Positions 28,101 through 40,100 of a DNA stretch of 64,000 nt are shown here, piece by piece; the stretch's first letter is position 1; each line of letters opens with the position of its first letter. The DNA comes from Tubulanus polymorphus. Taxonomy: Eukaryota > Nemertea > Palaeonemertea > Tubulaniformes > Tubulanidae. Made by a program: the position numbers and the translations under genes. The notes under the pieces were generated by a model. That model worked only from the letters and a program-made list of their open reading frames with translations. It did not search any database and was not told where the DNA came from. The DNA lies in NCBI RefSeq assembly GCF_964204645.1, contig NC_134029.1, positions 24,809,479 through 24,873,478 on the forward strand. The letters run 5' to 3'.

Positions 28101-31100
28101 GACCCCCTCCTTCGGTATCCTGGGCTAGCCCCTCCCTCCGGGCTCCTGTACCCTCCTACGGGTTCCTGCACCCCCTCCGGGCTCCCGTAAACCCATTTCC
28201 CCTCCAGACCCCTGTAACTTACTGTACTTACTTTGGGAAGGCAGATCGATCAGAAACCTCGCAAATGGATTTATTCTGAACGTTCGTCCAGTTTTTAGCG
28301 TTATCCACCAACGCAGCCGCGTTCAGTAAACCGAACCCGAATCTAGGGTTTACCCAGAATTGAGCTCCATTTCTGTGCCAGTCGTCATTATTTTTAAGCG
28401 GGTCGTACTCTGAAGTCCAAGCGACTAAATGTTGTAGGTCTCTCCAGGTCAGATCGGGACTGAAAAAAACACGGTATTTCTATCAATATATACGACATCA
28501 GTCATTCGATTAACGACACAAGATTCAATTAGTCTTTGCAAAAACCACAAGATGTAAACCCGTGATGTCTGACCGAACCTGATTAAACAAATTCTGATTT
28601 TTCACTGGGTATCATAAAAAGGGGGCAAAGAAACTGTTTATCACGAAACAAAGAACCGTTGAGAGTCAGGAGGCGCTAAAAACCAAACCGAAGTAGGATA
28701 AGATGAAACCGTGTGATGCGGTGGTGGTGGTGGTGATTACGTCACGGAACTGCACCTACAGAATCTTTATTGAAATGAAGTTGTTGTTTTTTTTTGGTGT
28801 ATGAATGAACGATCAGATGGTAATGTATACGGATAGAATCCGATTGCGTTATTACACATTCAAATATAATACACCCAGTTACAACATTAATAAAACATTA
28901 TGTAGGAAAAAACCCTGTTCGACAGAAGGAAAGAAACGTCTGGGATTGAGAAACTAATAAACACGAGTTTATCTAATGAGGCTTATAAAACGGCTACATC
29001 TCGTTATAACCAACCCTTAGGTCTATACTCAACCACGGCAGGTGCGGGTAAAAACAAACAGCGGATGATAGTTTTAGAGATTCTGTGTGTTCTGCCTCGA
29101 GTAGTCGAGGAGGATGTCTGTTAGATTTAAACAGTCTATAAAAGCCTGCAGCTCGACCAGGTATCGACATCCAGCACGCCGCTAATTCAACACGATCGAC
29201 GCCACAGATTTATCGCCACAGAATCCGTTAGTAATTAGTCATAGAAAGTCTCACTGTTCCCACTGGCCACATATAAACACAAACTGGACTGAGGATACAT
29301 CCAAACCTAACTCCAAACCCAGGACATTTGGCAGTAGAGCTTTTAAGAGTTCTGATCCGCAGCAAGATTCCGTAGTAACTAAAAAATGTTTGTAATGATG
29401 GTTTTGTTTGCGTTGGTGGTTTCTTTATGGGTATCAGACAGCAAACGATGTGTGCAAGTTGTTGTTTGATGCTTTGATCTACCAGCGCTGACAATAAATC
29501 AGCCAGGGGTAAAAATAATTCTTCCTCGGTTCTTGTGCGTCGATATCTGGCAAACATTCAGAATTATTTTTAAAAACTTAAGGATAGACGGAACTGTAAT
29601 TGGTTGGGTCGGAACGATGAGGTGCTTTGATAGTGTGGTTTGTGCAGGGATCTCGCTGTTACTTCTTGATACTCCCGACTACTTTCTATAAAAGGAAGAA
29701 CCGGAAGTATAGGAAGACATGGTTGTTTTGCTTTATCCTGTAGTATTATAGAGTTGGTAAAATTATAAATGAAAATTGGTATAATAAGTATAGAATGATT
29801 TTAGATTTGATAATTAATTACATTGTATTTCTGAATCAAAAGTTTACTATTGTTGATTGGAAAAAGAAACGATGAGTTTGTTCCATAATCTAGGTGAAAA
29901 CTAAGTTTTGAAAATATATCTAAATTAAGTATCCTGGATGTTAATTAAGGACAAGACCTTTATAATCGCTTAAGTTTTATGGAAGTTTAATTGTGGCAAA
30001 TATCAATACTAGCTCTCTAAGGTTTCTGTTGGTGTACATGTCTGTTGGTAACTCGTAGAGAATAGCTGCTCTCTCAACGATGATGAGTAGGGAGTGAGTA
30101 AATCAAAGCGCGTTATGACAGGAGGGTTGGAAAGAAAAGTTACTTTGGCAAATCAGTTTCTCAAATAATTTTAGATTAGCAAATCATTAAGGCTAATTCT
30201 ACATGTCCAAAACCGTCATGACAGCTAGGTTGCTGCTCCTTGCCAAAAGTCGAACGGGAGAGTCGGCATTCTAGGAATGCCGATTTTTTTCCATAAAAGA
30301 GGCCCGCAGTCTTGAGAAAGCAGACTTACCAGGGACGCTCGTTATAGATACTTGAGGTTTGGGTGGAAATACCAGAGTTAAGACGGGTTACCATCAGTAG
30401 TGTACGATAGGAATTTGGAGTTAGGAATTGGACTGTGTACTATCTGGAGTTATTACTATCATCAAGGTAAATAAAATCTATATTATTATTATTATATTCA
30501 ATCAGAATTTCGGCATTTTAATTTGATTATTTGGGTTTGTGCACGGACACGTTCTCTCGCCAGGGACCGATCTTTACGTTTTTATATTCAACGATTAAGG
30601 AGAGGATTGTGACCGGTGTATCATTGGTGCCGAAACCCGGGATATCGGTGTATCATTGGTGCCGAAACCCGGGATATCGGTGTATCATTGGTGCCGAAAC
30701 CCGGGATATCGGTGTATCATTGGTGCCGAAACCCGGGAAATCAATAATCTTCGGTTTACGATAAACTTTTTACATTAATTGTTTAGTTTTGTTCAAATGG
30801 TACATATCTTCGTATGCTTTCACTGTGGTGCGAGGAACGCATTCTCTAAGAAGCGCCGCACTACAACCAACTCAACATACGAAAAGAAATTGTGGGGGTC
30901 GAACCCACCTAATACCAAACCGTTTGAAATTCCGGTCGAGTTTCGGGAACCATTGTGGGATTCGAACCCACTGCCAACTCCGGTCGTCCCTGTTGAGACA
31001 TTGCGGGATCCGAACCCGCGAAGTGCACGACCATTTGAGATTCCGGAGGAACTTCGAGAGCCGTCGTGGGATTCGAACCCACCACTGCACGCTCATGTGT

Positions 31101-34100
31101 AATACCGGAGGAGTGTCGGGGACCTCTGTGGGATTCTAACCCACTCGCCATGCAGGTCGACACCGATGGGGCTGCACTACAGCCATTGAGGGGTTCGAAC
31201 CCTCCACCTTGTGAATTGCCAAAACCGTCCAGCCAGGATGGGGAATCGAACCTACATCTGTCTTTTGGGTTGTCAATTTAAAAAAAAAAAAAATGTTATT
31301 TTAGATTAGTATTCGTTTAAAGATATACAATGTCGACTGGAGGGGAGACGACGTACGGTGCGGGTGGCTCACGGGAACGATCCGCTGTAAGCAACGACAC
31401 TGTTCTGCAGGCCCTCTCTGGCCTTCGCGAACAGGTGGACACAGCCACGGCGTTCATGAATTTCTCTTTGCTCCCTAAATTTACGGGACGAGACGACCAG
31501 TGCGTCACTGATTGGTTCAAAGGATTTGACCGTTTGGCCGACCTAAGGGGTTGGAACGATGACGCTAAAAAGAAACAGTTGTATTGGTTTTTGGCTGGCC
31601 CGGCCCTAATCTTATTTAATGATCTTCGAATTGATCAGGGAACCGATGCGACCGGTGGCAAAGTTGTCACTCCCTGGGAAAATATTGTCCGTGCGTTTTG
31701 CGCGCAATTTAGCCCCACCTCGTGGGCTTTGGTCAAGGAGTCGGCTTTGACGACGATGCGACAGGGGGAGACACAACCGGTCGATAGGTTTGCGGAAGAG
31801 ATTGATCGTGTGGCCTCGAGTTTGAAATTTTCGGACCACCAGAAAAAGATGTTACTAATTAATAACTCCCGCCCTGATATTTCTGTCTATTTGTTGTCAC
31901 AGCGTCCTACGACGTTTAGGGATGCATGGGAGGCAGCCAGAATGGCGGAGCATATCGAACAACGTAAAGCTCTGTCGTCTCCCAAGGTATCGCAAATTGG
32001 GACCGAACCAAATAAAGCGATGGGTGACGTTATGGCTGAATTACGGGACATGTTCCGCCAAATTATGGACATCCAGAAGTCTACCCGTACTCAGCAGAAT
32101 GATAGAGCCACATTTTATAGCGAAAGCCGCCCGTTACAAAGGTCACAGGATGGCCAGGTGGTGTGCTTTCAATGTCACGCCCCTGGTCATTACGCCAGGA
32201 ATTGCCCGACGTGGCGTTACGACCAACAAAGGTCACCAAACCGGGACGCATTTCAGCGTGATAATCGCCGTCCCCAAAATGCTAGTAGGGGTCACTTTCG
32301 GTCACAGAATCTTGGGCATGATTCCCAACGGGTTAATCGAACATTTGGTCAGGGAAACGACCGGAGACCTCATCCTATGGACCGATAAGGGTGGGGTCGC
32401 GCAATGAATGGTCAACTGAGCCCTCGCCGGACTCGTTAATAAGGAGTGATTATTGGTGGGATGACACATATTCGGGTTATCATAGTTATGATGATGACAG
32501 TCCGGTAATTGATGATTATATTTTTGATGATGATGATGATGATGATGATTATTATTATTTAGAGGACGATAGGGATGATATATTTGACATGTCATTTGAT
32601 CAGGGCGACATGCTAGCTGATTCAGTTGACGATTATTTTGAACCTGAGGGGAACTGTAATGCAGATTACTTAGATGACACTGAACCTTTACATTTAGATA
32701 AGTTTATTGATTATCACACTCCTTCATGGGGTGCCGATGACGTTTATGACATTCAAGATCGTAACTTTGGGGATAGCTGGAGGGACAATTCTCAGTTGTC
32801 GTTAGATGGAAATTTTTATATGGATCAGGGATCCAATTTTGAGGACATCTGGAGGGACAATTCCCAGTTGTCGGCTACTTACGAGCATATAAAAAGACAC
32901 AGGAGGGTTACGTTTAGCGATCCGGTTAAATTGCAGGAGGTACGTGCTGATATGGCGTGCTCGGGTGACAATATTAGTATTGATAGGTCACACCCTAGAG
33001 GGGTTAATGGTCCGACGGATTCGGCAGAAGATGACCTTTTTAGAGATAGGAAGTCTCATTTAGATTGTCACGAAGGCGCTTTTGATCAGTATAGGTACCC
33101 AGCAACCTCCGAATCAGCAATACAATGTGATCTTGTGTCATCAGATTCAAGTAGTAGTAATAATTCACGATCGGAATGTCTTAATGATCAGAGTAATATG
33201 GAAACTATTTTGTCAAAGATATCTAGTCAGGAGTCAATGTCGGAGAATTTGTGTCACTCGTTTGAAAGAGGACAGCACTTTCCTGTCACCTCAAATGCCA
33301 GCAGTTTTCACCATCCAGTTGGGGATGGAATGTCCCATGAACAGGACAGAGGTCAAGTTGTCCTCACGTCTAAACCGAATATGCCAATCAACGAAAAGGT
33401 TGGGATAGGAGATTCGAACTCCGATTGTCAACCAACTGTTCACTGTCAGGAACAATTTCCACCTGTTACGATGACTTTAGGTAACACGTCAACCAACGAC
33501 ATAGGGTCCTTTTCCAGTCAGAACAACACTATTGGACAGGAGGCTTATTCCCCGTCAATCATGGCAACTGCCGCCAACCGAGTGACTGGTAGTCATTCAG
33601 GGACACCGTTAAACATTTTGATTGATACGGGTGCCGATATTTCTGTTGTGTCAAACAATTACTTCATCAATCATCCTCAGATATCGAATGGCCCTTTGCA
33701 GGAGGGACAATTTCAGTCCGCCCGTGGGGTAGATGGTACTAAGTTTTATTTAAAAGGTGTTATTTCCGTAGATTTTGTATTAGGAAATTTGGACGTGTCA
33801 CATTCTATGTACGTGGTGGATGGAGTCACCTCGGACTTCATTCTCGGAGTTGATTTCCTGGAACGAAACCAGGCAGTTATCGATTATGCTAAAAAGGCTC
33901 TCTTGTTGCCAGGCGCCGACATAATTTACTTTAGTAATGATGTCATCTTGGGGAAATCTTCGTCGGTTAAAGTCACGCGTATGACTGTTATTCCCCCTTC
34001 ATGCGATGTCACCGTAGACCGTAAGTGGTTAATTGACAAGTCTCAGTCATCGATTGCAGCCTTTGAGCCTGCACATGATTTGAGAATGCGTGATCTCATG

Positions 34101-37100
34101 AGCGCAAGGTCAGTTGTTAGCGTCATGCCATCAAGGCATAGGCTTCGAGTCACGAACCCTACGTCACGACACGTCACCCTCTTTGAAGATACGTGTCGTA
34201 GTGATTCGTGGACAGATGGGTGGTCACTTGACCGATCACTCAAAACAGAGGCGAAGTCAGGACAGCTTCCTCGGCCACCGGAGGTGTCTATCACACATGT
34301 GGAAGACCCTCAGACGTCAGACGAAATTTGTACCCTTATCGGATGTGTGAAGATGGGACCGTCGAGATATGACAGCACTTTGATGGAAGAATGCCTTCTT
34401 CTGTCAGCCGCAATAGATGTCGACGGGTACCCCCCTGATAGTGACCATATGGAGATGGGGACTTGTTGGGAGGTATCCTGAGACTCTATTCGACGCAATT
34501 GATGGTATGAAAAACCAGCAACTGGTATGCTCTGGCCGAGATGGGTGATATTAATTCACCGATTCGTCAAATAACGAAGAAACGGAGCGAATATACGACA
34601 TACAACAGCGAACTTTGGGCGTTGGTTTTAACGGGATGGAATCATGCTCGATGATTCGTCATGCGATTCTGGCCATTGTTAGTGGTGTTTGTCACTCTCG
34701 AAGACTTGTTATATACTCACGAACTTAAGTGATGAAGGGTGGACAAAGACACCTGGCCAATGCGATACGAAATATGAAGGGAAGTGATAATTTCCGTAGA
34801 CATCTTAGCGGAGTAAAGCCGAGTGTGTTCAAGATGGCTCCCGTGTAGTTACATTAACATTCGATGGAATGTTGTTCGCTCAAGCCGTAAGATGCGAATA
34901 CATTACTTTTTCCGTTTCTATATTAACTGTGGAGAAAAGACTCCGATATAGTAACCGTAGTACTATAGCGTCTATGAATAGCGAGCAAGTATCAGCTGAA
35001 CATGAATGCGTTTTGCCGTACTATCAACGTAGCAGTACGCGCTTCGAGGAACTGCGGTGGATGACGTCATTCGTCCGTCCATGACGTACCTTGTTGTGTC
35101 TGGTAGCTATTGCGTCACTTCGCGGTAAATTCTAAACTCAAACTGTGAACTGTTTTGTGCTTAACTTTCGAGTGTTTAGTGTGCGGGGACAGCGGTCTCG
35201 AATGAACTTTTTTCCGATTGGGTATCCGGAACTTTAAATGCGGTTTTATGATATACTATATCATGAACTTTAATATGCGTTGTAGTGTCAAACTCGTTAC
35301 TCGTTATAATGAATTGTTTACTAATGTTCTTTTTCAGGATTTGTTCTAGAGGTATCAGCGGGATATTCACGAGTTGGTTTAAATTCAAAATTTCGGGACG
35401 AAATTTAAACTGGATAGGGAGTGATGATCCGCAGCAAGATTCCGTAGTAACTAAAAAATGTTTGTAATGATGGTTTTGTTTGCGTTGGTGGTTTCTTTAT
35501 GGGTATCAGACAGCAAACGATGTGTGCAAGTTGTTGTTTGATGCTTTGATCTACCAGCGCTGACAATAAATCAGCCAGGGGTAAAAATAATTCTTCCTCG
35601 GTTCTTGTGCGTCGATATCTGGCAAACATTCAGAATTATTTTTAAAAACTTAAGGATAGACGGAACTGTAATTGGTTGGGTCGGAACGATGAGGTGCTTT
35701 GATAGTGTGGTTTGTGCAGGGATCTCGCTGTTACTTCTTGATACTCCCGACTACTTTCTATAAAAGGAAGAACCGGAAGTATAGGAAGACATGGTTGTTT
35801 TGCTTTATCCTGTAGTATTATAGAGTTGGTAAAATTATAAATGAAAATTGGTATAATAAGTATAGAATGATTTTAGATTTGATAATTAATTACATTGTAT
35901 TTCTGAATCAAAAGTTTACTATTGTTGATTGGAAAAAGAAACGATGAGTTTGTTCCATAATCTAGGTGAAAACTAAGTTTTGAAAATATATCTAAATTAA
36001 GTATCCTGGATGTTAATTAAGGACAAGACCTTTATAATCGCTTAAGTTTTATGGAAGTTTAATTGTGGCAAATATCAATACTAGCTCTCTAAGGTTTCTG
36101 TTGGTGTACATGTCTGTTGGTAACTCGTAGAGAATAGCTGCTCTCTCAACGATGATGAGTAGGGAGTGAGTAAATCAAAGCGCGTTATGACAGGAGGGTT
36201 GGAAAGAAAAGTTACTTTGGCAAATCAGTTTCTCAAATAATTTTAGATTAGCAAATCATTAAGGCTAATTCTACATGTCCAAAACCGTCATGACAGCTAG
36301 GTTGCTGCTCCTTGCCAAAAGTCGAACGGGAGAGTCGGCATTCTAGGAATGCCGATTTTTTTCCATAAAAGAGGCCCGCAGTCTTGAGAAAGCAGACTTA
36401 CCAGGGACGCTCGTTATAGATACTTGAGGTTTGGGTGGAAATACCAGAGTTAAGACGGGTTACCATCAGTAGTGTACGATAGGAATTTGGAGTTAGGAAT
36501 TGGACTGTGTACTATCTGGAGTTATTACTATCATCAAGGTAAATAAAATCTATATTATTATTATTATATTCAATCAGAATTTCGGCATTTTAATTTGATT
36601 ATTTGGGTTTGTGCACGGACACGTTCTCTCGCCAGGGACCGATCTTTACGTTTTTATATTCAACGATTAAGGAGAGGATTGTGACCGGTGTATCAGTTCA
36701 CTGTCCCAGCGCTGATTTACCGTCCAGTACTCAGCAATCAATCATCTATCGATACTTTTAAACGAAATCTCAAAACTTATCTTTTTAGGAAAACTTTTAC
36801 CTCGAATACGACACCGAATTATCAGATATAATTTCTAGAATAAGATGATATGATATTGAATAATACTAAAATACACCTTAAGTTTTCAGAAGGAGACGCA
36901 TTTTAAAACAATCTGTAGGTTTTAAAGGGTTTTACGTCATTATTCCTTAACCAGCGCTGTTAAATGTCAGCATAATGATCTACAGGCGTTTAGATAAATA
37001 GTAAATGTTGTACCCGAGGGTGTGTGGAAAATTCGCGTGATTATTCTTTCAACAGTTTCAGTAAATATGAAAAAGTTCATATTTCTGTAAAAAATTGAAT

Positions 37101-40100
37101 ACATGCGTGAAATGACATAATCACTCTATATTTAAATATGACACCCAATAGAATATCTATAATTGTATACGCGAATAACTGATGGATCTTGAAGAGTTGA
37201 AGAGACCCCTTTCACTCCCTCCCAACTCCCACCTCCCTCCTCCCACCTCCAACCTCCCTCCTCCCACCTCCCTACTCCCACCTCCCACCTCTTGCTGTTA
37301 CTAACTATGTGCATTCAGTGATAGCTTTGATGTTGTGGAAGTTCTGTAATAATTTCACTTTGAATTGAATATTTGATTTCAATATCTGCCCCCGGATACG
37401 ATGCACCCGCTTAGTGATAGAACTCTTCCAAAACTCAATACTTACTTCGCTTCTAGAACTAAGGCAAATATTCCAGCCGCTAGGGGCGCTGATGCGGATG
37501 TTCCAGAATGCTGTGTTGTACATGTGTTATGCAGATCGACGCTAGCCTAAAGAAAATCAATTTGTATTTTACGAAAAAAAGTGAAATACGATTTTCATTT
37601 AAAATTTCTATCACTTACAATTTTCATGTCGGTATAGGCGCCACTAGAGTAAGTTGTAGCCATGGTTGAAGCGCATTTCTCAGCATACCACGGTGATTTC
37701 AATGACATAGAAGCGCTACTGATAGACAGGGTATAAATACTAGCCGTATAACCGTCACAGTCGCAGTTATCTCCCGATCCACCGCCATTACCAGACGCCC
37801 ACACATAAATAACACCTTTACCTTTCCGACCCTGTAAGTAAAAATATCATTTCTATCATCAGTGAATACAATACACACTCATAATATTCTCATTGTCAAA
37901 GACTTTCATGATTCAGCAAAATTATGATTAGTTAAAAATAATGACCCTTCCAGGTATGAAGACTTACCTCTTTGATGCCTTTATCAAAAGCTTGTCTGGC
38001 CAGTTTACCCGGACCTTCTACTGTTTTACCGTCGTCATTCGGTCCCCAACTCGAACTATATATATCTACAACATCTAACGCATGCGCAATAGCTTTCGCT
38101 TCTAGACTATCTGTTACTCTGCCGTCTAGCATTCTAACACCTGAAGAAGAAAATATTTTACTAGTTACACATGTCGAGGTGAGTTAGTTGTGACTGATCC
38201 GAGGGGCGAGGGTTACCTCCGATTTTCACATTGTAAGCCACTCCTACTCCACATTTTTGATTATTCTCAACCATCGCTACCTCCCCAGCACAACGCGTAC
38301 CATGTCTACAATAGTGAATTATATTCATTACAATCTTAAGTCTAAATAAAAGTGTTACATATCCCCAAAAAATGAAATTGAGCGTCAGTCTGGACGTGGA
38401 AACGACAACGTATCTGTTTTACATCACACTGTAGGGGTATGATTCATATATAACATGCCCGTGGGCCCTAGAGCCTGGGGGAGGGGCGGTGTAGGGGGAG
38501 GGGCGGTGTAGGGGGGTGGGGGCGGAGTGACGTAGGTTAGATTTCATTGGAAACAACAACGTATCTGTTGTATATCACACTGTAGGGTAGGATTCATATA
38601 TAACTTGCCCCTGGGCCCTAGAGCCTGGGGGAGGGGCGGTGTTAAGGGGGAGGGGCGGTGTAGGGGGGGGGGGGTGTAGGGGGGGGGTGACGTAGGTTAG
38701 ATTTCATTGGAAACAACAACGTATCTGTTGTATATCACACTGTAGGGTAGGATTCATATATAACATGCCCGTGGGCCCTAGAGCCTGGGGGAGGGGCGGT
38801 GTTAAGGGGGAGGGGCGGTGTAGGGGGGGGGGGGTGACGTAGGTTAGATTTCATTGGAAACAACAACGTATCTGTTGTATATCACACTGTAGGGTAGGAT
38901 TCATATATAACTTGCCCCTGGGCCCTAGAGCCTGGGGGAGGGGCGGTGTTAAGGGGGAGGGGCGGTGTAGGGGGGGTGACGTAGGTTAGATTTCATTGGA
39001 AACAACAACGTACCTGTTGTATATCACACTGTAGGGTAGGATTCATATATAACATGCCCCTGGGCCCTAGAGCCTGGGGGAGGGGCGATGTGAGGGGAGG
39101 GGCGGTGTAGGGGGAGGGGCGGTGTAGAGGGGAGGGGCGGTGTAAGGGGGAGGGGCGGTGTAAGGGGGGGTGACGTAGGTTAGATTTCATTGGAAACAAC
39201 AACGTACCTGTTGTATATCACACTGTAGGGTAGGATTCATATATAACATGCCCCTGGGCCCTAGAGCCTGGGGGAGGGGCGGTGTTAAGGGGGAGGGGCG
39301 GTGTAGGGGGGTGACGTAGGTTAGATTTCATTGGAAACAACAACGTACCTGTTGTATATCACACTGTAGGGTAGGATTCATATATAACATGCCCCTGGGC
39401 CCTAGAGCCTGGGGGAGGGGCGATGTGAGAGGAGGGGCGGTGTAGGGGGAGGGGCGGTGTAGAGGGGAGGGGCGGTGTAAGGGGGAGGGGCGGTGTAAGG
39501 GGGGGTGTTTGAAGTGGAACAGGTATTCGGTTTTTGAAGTCGATTAATAAGTATGATTTGTAGAAAATTACTACGTTAAAGTTTAATCACTTATTACCTA
39601 TTTAAACTGCTTTAACGACGTTAATTAAACTAATTAATTAATTAAATAAACTAATTAATCAATTAAATAAACCAATTAATTAATTAGACTAACGAATAAT
39701 AATAATAAATGTATTAAAATAATAACTGATTTGGTTTAAGATCAGTGCGGTGAGACATAACGCAGCTCCGCCGCGACACGTTTCTATAGAAGACGAATTT
39801 ATTCGTAACATAGGTGGCGTAGGTGTTGGGGGTCGGGGGCTATTTTGACCCCCCTTGATCTTACCGATAATGTTTTTTGGTACCCTCGCCCCTAAACCAT
39901 CAAACAAAATTGCCCGATAACCTATCCAAACTGAATCGACCGCCCTGGGCCCGAATTTCTGTGGGATATATCAGTTACCCAACGCCCCCTAGAAAATCAA
40001 TTTTTTGGACGCAGCCAATCGTCTGGTAATTTTCCATCGATTTGAAAGCGAGGCTGACTGGGTGCAGTGAAGATGTCGCAATAGGAGAATTACGAGGATT

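Larger units (their letters stand above)
29353..36695 (+). mobile_element. Gypsy-like LTR retrotransposon, non-autonomous (gag and pro only)
   Basis: The element is 7,343 bp with two 1,271-bp direct LTRs (TG..CA ends) and a 4-bp target duplication GTTC (29349-29352 and 36696-36699). Internal order: primer-binding site, hairpin-rich leader, gag, pro after a -1 shift, ~940 bp without long frames, polypurine tract. Reverse transcriptase and integrase frames are absent, so mobility would need enzymes from a relative. The LTRs look identical by eye and the frames are intact, suggesting a recent insertion. It sits in a PCSK1 intron, antisense to the gene. Confidence 0.92.

Noticed and set aside
29228-29557. 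Antisense frame in the LTR ([15 protein letters not shown]...) as a gene
   Set aside because: It occurs in both LTRs because they are duplicates, differs at the ends, and has no recognisable motif.
30892-31255. Cluster of antisense tRNA genes
   Set aside because: Only T-arm/B-box-like hairpins are present; no A boxes, anticodon arms or acceptor stems fit at tRNA spacing.
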